Assembly: GCA_964058805.1 (NCBI GenBank)
Contig: CAXKVV010001931.1
Coordinates: forward strand, 1-37,378
Direction of reading: 5' to 3'
Length of the DNA stretch: 37,378 nucleotides
DNA from: Schoenoplectus triqueter
Lineage: Eukaryota > Streptophyta > Magnoliopsida > Poales > Cyperaceae
Below, piece by piece: positions 1-11,299 of the stretch (position 1 is the stretch's first letter; every line of letters starts with the position of its first letter). The position numbers and the translations under genes are program-made. The notes beneath the pieces are model-generated. The model saw only the letters and a program-made list of their open reading frames with translations, was not told where the DNA came from and made no database searches.

Positions 1-1597
1 CACGGTCCCGCACGGTCCGGTTCAAGGCGGACCAAATTCGAAAAACCCGAACCTGTCCCACCGTTGGCCCCCGGGGGCCGGACCCCCACGGGACGGTCCG
101 GTCCGGTCCATTTTTTTTTTATAAATTGGAAAAAATAATAATTTATCATATTTTTAATAATAATTTTTAACTAATTCGAATTATTATTTTTAATTGTTTA
201 AAAATCTAATAGTACTAAAAAATTAAAAATATTGTAAAAAAATAAAATTTCAGAAAATTATAATTTTGGAAATACAATGAAATTTTTTTATGAACATGCT
301 TAATTAAAAATGAGGTGAGTTATTATATTTTGATGTTATCTAGAACATGTTTTTTTACTACACCAATAATTATTGTTATTTTCATTTTATTTAAAATTAC
401 ACATAATAATTATTATATTTTGATGTTATCTGTATTCGACAGGTCATATCTCTGTCCATACCAGAAGTAAAGTTTACCCCCACATAATCCAATTAATTAT
501 GTCTTAATTTTTCGTTTTATTTGGCAGAGGTTTTGGAGAACTGCTCGCCTTTTTGTAATTTCTCAATTTCATTGTCTTATTTCGGTAAACAAATCTTGCC
601 AATATAAAATTAATAAAAGAAATATTTTTCATATTAAATTCTGAATTTCTCATCTTAAAGAAATTTTTTTTACACCTCATTTCGTGCATCTCTTTTACGC
701 ATCTAATATTAAATATAAAATTAGAGAGAATATGTATTTTTAAAAAATGTATATATGTAATATTAAATGCACATAAAAATGCAGACAAGAGATGCAAATA
801 TTAGTTTATTATTCCCTTGATATAATTAAGATGAAAAAAGAAAGCATGTAATTCAAGAGGCCTTACAAATTGGAGCTTCTAAACCAAAAAGGAACAAACT
901 CAAGGCAAACAGGAACAATCAACAAAATGCAAACCAGGATTAAAGAATTGGATTATGAATTCGTATATGATGCATATCGTTGAGTTTTTTTTTATGTGCA
1001 TTTAAATTTGAGTAGCTCAGACTCATTTATCTCAAAAAAAAATGATGCATACAGTCCGTTTATTAGATTTTGGATGATCTGAAAACCAACCGATCATTCA
1101 TTGAGTGGCTTAAAAAGTATTAGTTTAGTTTTATCATAATATATGTTATAATTAGCCGAATAATTCTTGAATTGCAATAAATTTTATACCCTTTTTTTTT
1201 CTAAAACAACAAAGCTATCATGCAAATTGCAACATATTATTTTACTTGATAGTTGATAATTTTGTCGTCTGTTTTCCGATGAATTTGCTTGTCAATGTCT
1301 TTCAGCCTAAAGCAATATAAAACATTCAGAAATCGGAATTTTTTTTATTAATAGCGTTCCAAAATACAATAAAACTATCAATTTTATTTAAAACTACACA
1401 TAAAACACTAATTGTTATTTTCATTTTTACATGGTCCGGTCTACGGTCCCGCACGGTCCACGGGTCGGCACGGTCCATTTTCGGGTGAAGAGAGGACCGA
1501 CCCACCGTTGGACCGGACCGTGATAGGGCACGGTCCGGTCCACGGTCACGGTCCGATCCGGGACGGATCGGACCGTCCGGTCCATTTCAATACTCTA
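1..1597. mobile_element. Non-autonomous hAT-type element, left end outside window
   Basis: This element has the same ends as the complete copy at 24444-25248. The GC-rich subterminal arrays at 1-113 and 1433-1586 are built of GGTCCGGTCC-type repeats, and the right terminus TTCAATACTCTA ends at 1597. Dense subterminal GGTCC/GGACC repeats are typical of plant Ac-like hAT elements. The AT-rich interior matches the other copy up to about 430 and again from about 1381. The stretch between (about 950 bp) has no counterpart there, so it is either a nested insertion or progenitor sequence lost from the other copy. Short ORFs inside are unrecognised and look spurious. The left end and its target duplication lie outside the window. 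Confidence 0.8.
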
Positions 1598-1869
1598 CTG
1601 TGACCTCGTGCATCAACCACCTGAGCCAATCCATTAAAGTACCTTGAAAATATTAAATACCAATTAATATTGGATAAATGCCAAAAAGTTACCTTAAAGA
1701 GTTTGTTTCACGCCCTGCCTTCCTATGTTGAAGTTTTCAAGTACAAGCTTCAGCTTTTGTAGTTTTATATTTCACTTTTTCCTTAACTACCAAGTCCATT
1801 GAACAGTAGAAAACTACGAATAAATGGCTCGGAACTAAAACTTCGAATTGAGCGGAGGAGTTTCATATG
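1598..1869. other. Spacer between hAT element and LINE relic
   Basis: I see no gene or repeat structure here. A short phrase (actaaaacttcgaattga) occurs twice, near 1835 and 1884, so the edge of the LINE relic may carry a small local duplication. Confidence 0.4.
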
Positions 1870-3895
1870 CTATCAGGACTCAAACTAAAACTTCGAATTG
1901 ATCTCAGAGAGCACACCTACCATCTAGCCAAAATACAAGAAGATAAATGGAGATAGCACTCCATGGTACTTTGGCTAAAGCAGGGGATGCTAACACAAAA
2001 TATTTTCACACCCTTGCTTCTATCCGGAGATCGCAAAACCACATCCCTCAAATATCCCTACAGATTGCCAACCCAAATGACACACCAACCACAATCACAC
2101 ACTCCACCCAAATACTAGCAGAGTTCACAACTTTCTACCGTGACATTCTGGGGTCACAAACATTAAGTCTCTTTACTCCTAACCTCACAACATTCTCTGA
2201 TTCCACACATTAATACTGGTTACGACAACTTGCTGACCCGCTCTCATCTCAAGAGATCAAACAAGTCGCCTTTGTTATGTCGAAAGACAAAGCCACAGGC
2301 CTTGACGACTTTTCAATCGAGTTTTTTCCAAAAGTATTGGGACATCATCTCCGCTGACATACAAAATGTGGTCACAACCTTCTACCACAATAAGCTTGAC
2401 TTTTGGCGAATTAATCAGGCCTACATAACACTCGTACCAAAGAAAGCAGGCTCCACTATACTATCCAACTATAGACCCATTAACGTACTCTTAGCTATTC
2501 CGAAAATTCTAATCAAAATCCTAGCAACGAGACTGCAGCCATTTCTATCGAACTTGATTCACAAAAACCAAACAACCTTTATTAAGGGACAACAATTAAT
2601 TCAAACCTTCATTTCGAACCGGAAACTACTGATACACTTTGCCAAAAACAAAATTCCCTCTGTCTTCCTCAAAATCGACTTCCAAAAAGCTTTTGATTCA
2701 CTCTCATGGGACTACTTGCTTGAGGTACTCCGAGCTAGAGAATTCCCTGGATGGTATGGATACGTAGCCTCCTCATTTCTTCTACCTCTTATCTCAAAAT
2801 CAATGGGCTTAAAGGTCATCCTTTCTACCACCGTAAGGTACTACGCCAGGGGGAACCTTATCCCCGTTACTCTTCAATCTAGTGGTCGACACTCTTCAAG
2901 GGATGATACATAAATTACAACATGAACTATTCCACCTGCCATCGGCCACTACGACCCTCTTTCAATTTGCTGATGATACAGCTATAATAACACTGGCACA
3001 CCCAATGAATCTCAAGATTGTCATGTTAACTTTGAAGACATTCGCTCAAGCCTCGGGATTGGAGAACAATCATGCCAAAAGTGAATTCCTCCTGATAGCA
3101 ATACCTCGCGATTTAATGCCAACCCTAACTTCCATCCTCAAATGAGAAACCTTGGTGCAGGCGATCCAATACCTGAGCCTTCCCCTAACACTGCGCTCCA
3201 GAGCGAGGTAGCGGAGGGGAGGGGAGGAGACGAGGGAGATGACTGGCTTGCCCAGCGATGATTTACTCGCTCCAAAATCATTACTGTAGAAGGGACGAAG
3301 ACGACGAGAAGGGACGGAAGACGAGGTGAATGAAACACAAAAATCCTATACGTTTCCCTCCGATCGTTACACCCGATTTGGAGGGTAGCCTCCCCTCGTC
3401 GCCTCTTCCCTCCCCTTCCATCCTCTACTCTTTCCCTTTTCGTCGTGGAGCACAGCTTAACCATCCGAAACCCACTAAAGGCTGCTTACCTGCTGCTCAT
3501 TACCTCTGTGTAACAAAATACGAGGGATTCAAAGGAAAAAATATCTCAATGACGGGCCGAACAATTCTAACCAACTATGTACTTAATGCTATCCCCATGC
3601 ACTATATGTAAGATCTATTGCTCCCTAAATGGGTAATCAAAGAGATTACACAAATTACGCCACGATTCTTATGGAGAGGGCAAAAAACAAACTTGGGAGG
3701 ACATTGCCTAGTAGCTTGGGACCAAATAACCCCATCTAAAATTAATGGAGGATTAGGAATCTTAGACCTTCAGCTGCAAAACAAAGCACTGCTAATTAAG
3801 TGGCTTTGGTTGGCAGAATCGGAGCACCAATGCCTTTGGTCGTTGACCCTTAATTCGATCCAAACATCCATCGCAATCACATACAGACAATTGTA
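1870..3895 (+). pseudogene. Degenerate L1-type LINE (non-LTR retrotransposon) reverse transcriptase
   Basis: This is a relic of the pol ORF of a plant L1-like LINE, spread over several frames. 1947-2213 encodes the segment before RT, with the GDANTKYFH motif. 2230-2913 carries the front of RT, including YRPINV and the motif A block LKIDFQKAFDSLSW with its catalytic Asp. 2882-3145 carries the catalytic FADD box (motif C). About 3470-3895 carries the C-terminal part, including LPKWVIKEI and FLWRG. The pieces are collinear, so this is one element broken by frameshifts, stops and an insertion at about 3190-3470. The endonuclease domain and poly(A) tail are not visible; copia sequence follows directly. 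It cannot make a working enzyme. Confidence 0.88.
3190..3470. mobile_element. GC-rich foldback insertion in the LINE relic
   Basis: LINE coding similarity stops after the LSLPLTLR stretch (about 3195) and resumes at KPTKG (about 3468). The intervening 270 bp are much more GC-rich. They begin with a purine-rich run (ggaggggaggggaggag, from about 3213) and end with its imperfect inverted complement (about 3390-3420). Short outer repeats GCTCCA and TGGAGC flank the segment. This fits a small MITE-like element, but no target duplication was resolved. ORFs called here on either strand are not supported. Confidence 0.55.
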
Positions 3896-3899
3896 AGCA

Positions 3900-4202
3900 A
3901 CACTCTTTTTCTTCGAGACCTAACAACACTATTACCTTAGATAAACCCATCATATTGTATTGTGACAACAAGGCGGCTATAAGCATAGCAAATAATCCAG
4001 TACAACATGATAGATTTAAACATGTGGAGATTGACCGACACTTCATTAAAGACAAGCTTGGCGAAGGTATCGTGTGTATGCCTTTTGTTGGGACTAAGGA
4101 GCAAATTGCAGATGTCTTCACAAAGGGGTTGAGTAACTGACTTCTCCAATGTAATAGGCAAGATGAGCATGATAAATATATATGCATCATCTTGAGGGGG
4201 AG
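3900..4202 (+). pseudogene. 3' end of Ty1/copia pol (RNase H) with polypurine tract
   Basis: An open stretch ending at 4140 reads as the C-terminus of copia RNase H: LYCDNKAA, then [13 protein letters not shown], then a DVFTKGLS ending, the usual tail of copia polyproteins. About 50 bases downstream is the polypurine tract TTGAGGGGGAG (4192-4202), directly before a TG that starts LTR-like sequence. Nothing upstream belongs to copia; LINE sequence comes first. This is therefore a truncated 3' fragment, joined to the LINE by insertion or deletion. Confidence 0.85.
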
Positions 4203-4340
4203 TGTTGAATATTATATTATTATTGTAAAGATAATTAGTTAAAAGTATGATTAGAATAATTGTAGGGACTAAACTGTAATAAGTTAATGTATATGTACTC
4301 AGTTTAGAATGGAAGTTAATCAAAACCTTTCAAGAAAACA
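4203..4340 (+). repeat. Partial copia 3' LTR
   Basis: The sequence starts TGTTGAATATT directly after the polypurine tract, as a copia 3' LTR does, and continues AT-rich for about 140 bases. No matching 5' LTR lies in the window, and no clear CA terminus is seen before unrelated sequence begins. The right border is approximate. Confidence 0.55.
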
Positions 4341-4669
4341 GAAACCAGTTCACAGATGCTAGCTAGCTTTCAATGAATCTTCCAGAATTGTTACTCCACT
4401 GTACCAAGTGCATTTGTAGGATTTCTGTTCTCTACTATTTGGATGATGGCTAATTCTTTGCAAAGTGCACTATTTCAAGTTCAATAATTTTCTTGGAGTC
4501 GTATAATAGCACCTCCTTTGATCGATCTCTTTTAACAATTCAGTGAAGCTTAAAAAATTGTTGACTTTCTAGTGTGAAAGATTATAGAGGACAATAGAAC
4601 TTGAGGTTCTTTATTTTTCAGTACATCTGAGACGTAGAGTAGAAGAATCTTACATGTGAATGCTGACAG
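4341..4669. other. Sequence upstream of the SNM1-like exon, likely intron
   Basis: No coding similarity was found. If the SNM1-like gene is intact, this is the 3' part of an intron that also contains the LINE and copia relics. It ends at the acceptor ctgacag (AG at 4668-4669). Confidence 0.4.
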
Positions 4670-7665
4670 GGCTCGTATAACTTAATTGTTGCATTTTCAC
4701 CGACTGGGTGGACATTTGGAAAAGGGCGGAAAAGGACACCTGGAAGAAGGTGGCAGAAAGGCACCATTATCAGGTACATCTCATGAATTTCTCTTTTATT
4801 TATCAAGCGCATCATATTCAATTGGATGCTGGTGCATTGTTGGAAAATATTTATTATTACAATTCTGGCGGTGAGTTGCAGCTGTCAATGTGAAGACTTT
4901 TTATCATGATGCTACTCACCTTCCCTGTTCTGTGAGTGTAGGCCTGTACACATTTGGTTTACCATAAACAAAGGCAAAACCCAACCAGTTTAAACTTATC
5001 AATTGGTATTAGTAGATACAGTCCTAGCATGAATCTGATTGTTATCATGTCATATTTTATTGACTGTCGCATGGTGCTGATAACTATAGAAAGGACAAAC
5101 AGTAGCTTAGCGTACTTCACAGGGTGATTTGTTTTCTTTGGAAAATCATGAATTTACCTGTTTAATTTATATCAAGCTTCCTATTTTAAGAGGCAAAACA
5201 GACAAATGTTTAGAATGGCAAAAAAAATATTATGCTGGAAATAAATGACCAAATTGAAAGAGGAAACGACCAGTGGAATACAAGAATAAAATGACATAAA
5301 AATCAGAAATGCATCCTTCTCAAAAAATAGTACTCACTGATCTAGATTCCTCAAATGCTCTAATATGGAAAGAGAAACTAAAGACTTTTTGCTTCAGAAG
5401 AAAAGAAGTAACCAACAAAAAGTCTGAAGAATAGTTGTTCATCTCAAGTAAGCACTGAAGACTTTGCTCAGAAGAAAAAGAATGCAATCAAGAAAACATT
5501 GAATGCTACTTCTTCATTCTCAATTTGTTTATAAGTTTCACTAATTAAACAAAGTTAGCAAACAATACAGACAAAAAAATGAGATCAAAAGAAATGCTAA
5601 AAGTTGGAAACTAGAATGATACTTCTTCACCAAAGAAGTTTGACCAAGTGACACTTAAGATTTCAAGCCTTTTAAACTTCTATTGGCTCTATAACTTCTT
5701 CTGTCATATGTTTATTACTTATTTTGTGTTCAAGTGAAAAAGATAAGAACAAAGTTAGCCTGGATTGAGTAATAGGTTCCATTACATGTTAATAAAATAG
5801 CTTGTGTTTGCTCCAAGGAAAAAGCAACACTGAAAGTGGGACCATCATTTGTGGAACTTGATATAATGCTTTACACCAAATGCAAATTAAAAAAAGAAAA
5901 AACACTGCAGAAGGATCTGAAGTTCTTTCTCCTGCATAAATGCTGAGCATTGAATTAATTCAGTTGATTCAGTTTGAAAAAAACAAAAAGCAAACCAAAT
6001 TGAAAAAAAAATAAGGCTAAAACTTTAATCGAATCAAACTAACTAAACTTAACAACAAAACTGTTATATCTGAGAATTGTCAGTGCAGTTGAAAACTGAA
6101 TAATCCTTACCTAGAGAATAAAAATTTTGAAATCTTCACAATCTATCTTAAATCAATTCAAAGAAGCTTAAGAAACTATAAATAAGCTGAAAAGGTGTGT
6201 TATTATCATCAAATTTCATGCAAGTTGAGGATAATTTGAAAGGGCATCAAGAGCTGCTAATCTCAGACTGTTGAAAGCTTGAAATTGTTCTGTCGACACT
6301 AAATTATAAACATGCTCCTCATCTCATATTTTCTACAGGCATGATAAATTTACTTTTTGATGGTTTTCAAGTTAAATATTTCTCAATGAATCCTAAGTTC
6401 CCATCCCTCAATGTACTTTAATTATGGATGGCATAGAGCTGCCTTTGCCTGTTAAGTATCGGGTATACCATTCAGGCATGCAAATGCATGTGCAGTTTGA
6501 TTGTTCATTTAGGAATTTGTTTGTTCCAAAATTTAATATAATGTAAATTAGTTATGCACTGGTACCATTTTGTTGACATAGTGCATGTTCTGTAGTTTTG
6601 GTAAGGAAATCCCCATCACAACAGCTAATTTGGTGCAACTGTTTCTACAATTGGCAGTCAAAATTTGTGCTAGCCGGTGTGTTGTCAAGGTTATAATTAA
6701 GGGTTATAAAAGCACACTAATCTTAGAAATAGTATTGCATATTTTTGGTTCTTATCAATATCATGTCCATTGCAACTATATCTGTTCCGACTTAATGGCT
6801 GTACAATTGAGATTAAGTACATGCCAGCCTGGCTACATACATGGTTGTAGTATTATCTCATTTTGTGACTGTTCCTGAAACAGATGCATGTCTCCCAGTC
6901 CATTAAAATGGCATCTGCAATTTTCTTGCAGCTGAGACGTAACTCTTTTATTTCACAAGTTCAAATTTGTTTTCTCTGGCGTTATATTTTGAACAGATAT
7001 GAATACCACATGGTTTGTTTCCATCCGTCCGATAGAAACCTTTCTCAATTTTGAGTGGGTCATGTGATTGCCACCATAAAGTACCACCGCCAAAAAATTC
7101 TGATTGGTCGAGGTTTACGCGGACCTTTCTGTTCAACAATTGAAAAGCATGGCATTGCCTTCATTATGTTGTTCCGACAGTAATAATGACTTCTAACAGG
7201 GTATAGTGTGCTAACGTACTTGGGTAATTATATGATGTACTGCTCCAGTCAGGCTCTGAACTTAGCTTTTGTGTTGATTTTTAAATTTATTTTATATATT
7301 ATTTCTTTGGTTCACTTGACATAAAATAGTATAATTCATAATGTTTAAGGCTTAGTGCAGCATAATATATCAGATTACTTGTTCATTGGTACCTTGTCAG
7401 TTTGGTGCAGTGCAAGATATTTACCAAACTGGATAGCATTGTTAAAGTGACTTCTGATGTACTCCGTAACATTCAGGCATAAAACCTTTTGTTGACTTTA
7501 CTTTCACTCTCTAGGTATGAGGTTCCATACAGCGAGCACTGTAGCTTTGATGAGTTGCGTGCTTTTGTGCGATTGATATCACCGGAGTATATAATTCCAA
7601 GTGTAAATAATGATGGGCCCCACAATGCAGATGCTATGCGAGCACTTCTCTTGTCAGACACGTGA
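4670..7665 (+). CDS. SNM1: SNM1/PSO2-like DNA cross-link repair nuclease, last two exons (4670-4773, 7515-7665)
   Basis: The first exon (4670-4773) encodes about 35 residues with the signature [13 protein letters not shown] followed by a basic stretch. It ends AG|GTACAT. The second (7515-7665) follows CTCTCTAG, restores the codon (AG+G, Arg), and encodes the [11 protein letters not shown] block, then [10 protein letters not shown], ending at TGA 7663-7665. Together these are the C-terminal end of the beta-CASP metallo-beta-lactamase region of plant SNM1, a family of 5' exonucleases in interstrand cross-link repair. The SEH(S/C)SF block with its His is a family hallmark. The stop shortly after IPSVN favours stand-alone SNM1 over DNA ligase 6, which would continue into ligase domains. 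The N-terminal catalytic HxHxDH region is absent from the 4.7 kb upstream. Either it lies beyond the window behind a TE-filled intron, or this is a gene remnant. Confidence 0.85.
4774..7514 (+). other. 2.7-kb intron of the SNM1-like gene
   Basis: This lies between a GTACAT donor and a CTCTCTAG acceptor whose joining keeps the frame. It is AT-rich, with no recognisable gene or transposon terminus. Short ORFs on both strands inside it (for example 6585-6878 plus and 6948-7139 minus) match nothing I know and are treated as noise. Confidence 0.65.
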
Positions 7666-8059
7666 AATCAAATATTTCATTACTAAACTTATCAATATAA
7701 TTGGTACAGCTGTTTTTGTTTTTCATTTTATTTGTTATACAGTTCGCCACTTGACGATTAAGCTGTGCCCGTACCTAATTGTAAACTTTCTGGTAATATC
7801 GATGTTACATGTCATAGGAACATGTAGATATGATTGTAGTGACTTAGATGCATTTTTAGCCTCTAGTAACATTGTCTCGCACAATTCAGTTAGAATTCTT
7901 CTTTTTAACATTTTTTCTCTTTTTTCTATCTTTTGTAGTGAATATATTGCTGGTTAAGTCATAAATTGTATAATGTCCATAAATTATACACCAGTTGATC
8001 AGTAAGATTCTGCAAGAATCTCAAACATATCACTGGCACGTATCTCCAAAAATGTTTGA
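7666..8059. other. 3' flank of the SNM1-like gene
   Basis: This AT-rich sequence probably includes the 3' UTR of the SNM1-like transcript. No polyadenylation site can be assigned with confidence. The 115-codon ORF overlapping the end of the gene is not recognised. Confidence 0.35.
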
Positions 8060-8400
8060 AAAAACTAAGGAGGATATATTTATGAATATTTTAAGAATTG
8101 CATTCAACGTGCATGGTTTCAACATATTGAATTTTTTAGAAAAATTGATGATATAATTTTTTGCATGATATTTTAGTTATCGATGGAATATTTTGAATAG
8201 TTTAGGAAAAAAATTATGCAATAATTTATATTACTTAAAAATATTTTGCATGTTGAATATTTTAAAGAAATGGATGGTATATTTGTTTGCATGATATTTT
8301 AGTAATTGATGGTATGATTTTAGAAGTTATTGGAATATTGTGAAAATTTTAGGAATTGATGGTTTAATTTTTCACATGAAACTTATTATAATTATTGTAC
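8060..8400. repeat. Degenerate AT-rich repeats, left flank of PMD relic
   Basis: The phrase TTTTAG(G/T)AATTGATGGTAT recurs with variation about every 60-120 bases. Its reverse complement (ATTCCTAAAAT with CCATC nearby) recurs at about 9170-9310, on the other side of the PMD relic. The two arrays may be the remains of terminal inverted repeats of one element. Confidence 0.45.
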
Positions 8401-8437
8401 GTAATGATTTATTTATTAATGTCATTAATAGATTCAA

Positions 8438-9165
8438 ATGGCAACTATGGGTTCAAGTGGTGTCAGTGGGTCTCATGACAAAGATGAACATTACATTGAT
8501 TATGCAATCGATCAGCAGTGTATTTTTGAATTCCTTAGCATATTGAACTGTATGTTTAGAGTGAATTATATTCTCGCAAATGTAAGTTTAAACACAAAAT
8601 TTATAGTAATTTATTTTAATAAATTACATGCATTACATATTTTTTTGTTAAAGTAGTACTTATGAAAAAAATTATTATATTATAGCAAGAGAATGTATTG
8701 GATTATTGAACACATAGATTTGTTATTGAATTTGACGATAGATGTGGTTCGGCACTACAGAAATTAGGACTCTATCAGCTCGCTCATATAAAACACATGA
8801 ATACTGATCACAGGCTAATAACCGCATTGGTCGAGCGTTGGCGCTCAAGACCAACACTTTTTATTTGTCAGTTAGCGAGATAACGGTAACATTGCAAGAT
8901 GTGAGTTATAGTTATCAATCAGTGGTCCTCCGGTTATCGAACCCAGTGATCGAGTTACTAACAAACTAATAAAAAATACTTTTGGCATGGATATCAACAG
9001 CAGCTTGATAAAGAAAAATACTAAAAAAAGGGGGAGAAAATGAAAAATATTATGTCGGGCAATCTTCATTCCGAATTCCGAATTAACTTAAAGTGGTTAT
9101 GGATGATTTTCCAAAGTTGGAGGAGAATGCCATAGAAGTCGAGATGGCTCGATAGTCGATACACA
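8438..9165 (+). pseudogene. Plant mobile domain (PMD, MAIN-like) relic
   Basis: 8438-8580 is an open stretch starting at an ATG and ending at a GTAAGT donor; its product is not recognised. After an acceptor (TATAG, near 8685) comes a stretch reading LGLYQLAHI, then LITALVERWR, then a broken version of the following ITVTLQDV motif. Near 9100-9160 a further broken piece reads DFPKLEENAIEVEMAR. The order matches the plant mobile domain found in MAIN/MAIL proteins and in many plant transposons. At least two frame changes separate the pieces, so no full protein can be made. The LITALVERWR block resembles the minus-strand PMD gene at 27-29 kb. Confidence 0.62.
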
Positions 9166-9169
9166 CGAA

Positions 9170-9304
9170 ATTTGTTTATTCATTTTCTAAAATTAGACCA
9201 TCCATTTTCAAGAATATTCCTAAAATTAACATTTGTTTTCTAAAATTATATCCGGATCATAAAATATATCATCTATTTCTAAATTCCTAAAATATATATA
9301 CCAT
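9170..9304. repeat. Inverted counterpart of the 8060-8400 AT-rich repeats
   Basis: Several copies of a CCTAAAAT/CTAAAATTA phrase with CCATC appear here in the orientation opposite to those left of the PMD relic. The bases at 9297-9304 (tataccat) are the left target duplication of the adjacent hAT element. Confidence 0.4.
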
Positions 9305-9401
9305 CAGAGACGGGTCCAGCCCTATCCAGGGGACACCCCTGGGAAATTTTTTTCGATAAATATCATTATAATTATGTATATTTAAAAAAAAATAAAAATA
9401 T

Positions 9402-9657
9402 TATTATAATATTAATGATAGATGTTTCACCTCCACCTCCTCCCATAATAATAGAAATTTTTCATTCTCTTCACCTTCTCCTTAACTCTAGATTTAATTT
9501 TGTATTAATTTTCTCTTTTATTACATAATGTTTCTCTAGCCTATAAATAGAGGCTTGTATGTTGTTGATGGAGAGATAAAAAATCTTTAGATGAGATAAT
9601 ATAGAAATAAGATTTTAGCCTCTCACAATTTTTGTCTTCTATCTTTATTTTATAACA
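9402..9657 (+). repeat. 5' LTR of copia element (256 bp)
   Basis: It runs from TATTATAATATTAATG to TTATAACA. It matches the 3' LTR except that it lacks that copy's 64-bp tandem duplication and about 20 bp of CT-rich sequence. The first dinucleotide is TA where the 3' LTR has TG. A TATA-like element, CTATAAATAG (about 9541), probably marks the element's own promoter. Confidence 0.9.
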
Positions 9658-9675
9658 TGTTATCAGCACGACTTC
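9658..9675 (+). other. Primer-binding-site-like sequence
   Basis: TGTTATCAGCACGAC directly follows the 5' LTR. It resembles the TGGTATCAGAGC initiator-Met tRNA binding site of plant copia elements in its TATCAG core but diverges around it, so the priming tRNA is uncertain. Confidence 0.6.
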
Positions 9676-10208
9676 GCTCTAATCGAGTTGTGACGGAAGT
9701 TTGTTTTATAGTAGAAGCACAAGATCGACATAATCAGATTATCATAAGATTGTCTCTAAAAAGAGGTACACTTTATATTATATTTTATCATTTTATCATT
9801 AATTATAATATTTATTTTCTTGATGAAATTGTTCTTATATTGGATGAGACTAATATTTTCATTCCCCGAAGAGAATGATAAAATAAGTAAATACCAGAAA
9901 TATTTTTTTTATTTATTCAATAACCAGAAGTTATTGATACTTTTAATGGCCAGAAGTCATTGTATTTGATAATTAAAATTTTTTTATAATTGATAACTCG
10001 ATGTTATCGATATACTTAATAACCGGAAGTTATTCAACTAAAATGATAACCAGAAGTTATCAATTAGATAAATAAATAAATAAATATAATGTCTCTAATT
10101 TTTTTTAATGACCTGAAGTTATTAATATTCTTTTTCTTTAGTAATTTTCATAAATGGATGTTCGATTAAATTTATTAATATTAGTAGTATTTTTATTTTG
10201 TAGTCCTT
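9676..10208. repeat. Copia leader with short AACCAGAAGTTAT-type repeats
   Basis: This is the untranslated leader between the primer site and gag. The phrase AACC(A/G)GAAGTTAT, or close variants, recurs about six times between 9922 and 10120. It may be part of the element's packaging or leader structure; the function is unknown. Confidence 0.5.
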
Positions 10209-11225
10209 ATGACAAATCTTACTAAACTTGAATTCGTTGCCCTTGATATATTGGGCAAGAACTATCTCCCATGGACTCTCGATGCTGAGATTCATCTTAC
10301 CGCAAATAATCTTGGAGATACAATAAAAGATGAAAATAAGGCCTCCCCGCAGGAGAAAGCCAAAGCAATGATATTCCTCCATCATCATCTCCATGAGGAT
10401 TTAAAAACTGAATATTTAACGGTGAAAGATCCGTTAGAATTATGGAAAAATTTAAAAGAAAGATATGACCATCAAAAACAAGTGCTCCTCCCAAAAGCTC
10501 GTTATGAATGGATTCATTTAAGGTTGCAAGATTTTAAATCTGTGGGTGAATATAATTCCGCAATGTTTCGCATAACTTCTGAGTTAAAATTATGCGGAGA
10601 AAAGATTACTGATGAAGACATGTTAGAAAAAATATTTTCCACATTTCATGCTTCGAATTTGCTCCTGCAGCAGCAATATCGGGAGCGTGGTTTTAAAAAA
10701 TATTCAGAATTGATATCATGTCTTCTTGTTGCGGTACAAAATAATGAGCTTCTCATGAAAAATCATCAATCACGGCCCACTGGCTCTAGTCCATTTCCTG
10801 AAGCAAATGCGACATCATTCCCTGAAGCGAATGCAATATCATTTAAAGGAAATCGTGGTCGAGGGCGTGGTCGCGGCCCCAGAAGAGGTCGTGGACGTGG
10901 TCGCAATAATGTTTGACGACGTGAAGGTCATAATTTCAAATCAAATGACAACAATGCGGGGAGATATGAAAAGAAAAAGAATTCAACATCTTCTAAAAAG
11001 TTTGAAAGTAGTTGTTATAGATGTGGTATGACAAACCATTGGTCACGCACATGTCGTACTCCTAAACATTTAGTTGAACTTTATCAAGCATCCATCAAGA
11101 AAAAGGGAAAAGAAGTAGAAACAAATTTTATTGAAAATGAGTCAAGTGATTTACTCATGGATACACACCTAGATGTTTCTGATTTCTTTGAGAATGTTGA
11201 TAAAGAAATAAATATTATGAGCTAA
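10209..11225 (+). pseudogene. Copia gag with one premature stop
   Basis: The reading frame starts MTNLTKLEF and contains a copia gag core (YLPWTLDAEIHL, then LWKNLKERYDHQ). An RG-rich stretch follows near residues 215-235. The frame then hits TGA at 10914-10916 and continues, still in frame, through a CCHC zinc knuckle (CYRCGMTNHWSRTC, about 11010-11055) to TAA at 11223-11225. The stop separates capsid from the RNA-binding knuckle. A CGA-to-TGA change would explain it. A 110-base AT-rich stretch and a frame change separate it from pol. Confidence 0.9.
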
Positions 11226-11299
11226 GTTTTTTTTTTATTTTAATTCAGTTTTATGTTGTAAGTTTATGTTTCTCATGAATAAAATTAGTTTCTTCAATT

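Noticed and set aside
6585..7139. Extra exons of the SNM1-like gene within the 2.7-kb intron
   Set aside because: The flanking exons join directly in frame and the joined product matches the family without a gap; no open stretch here fits the family.
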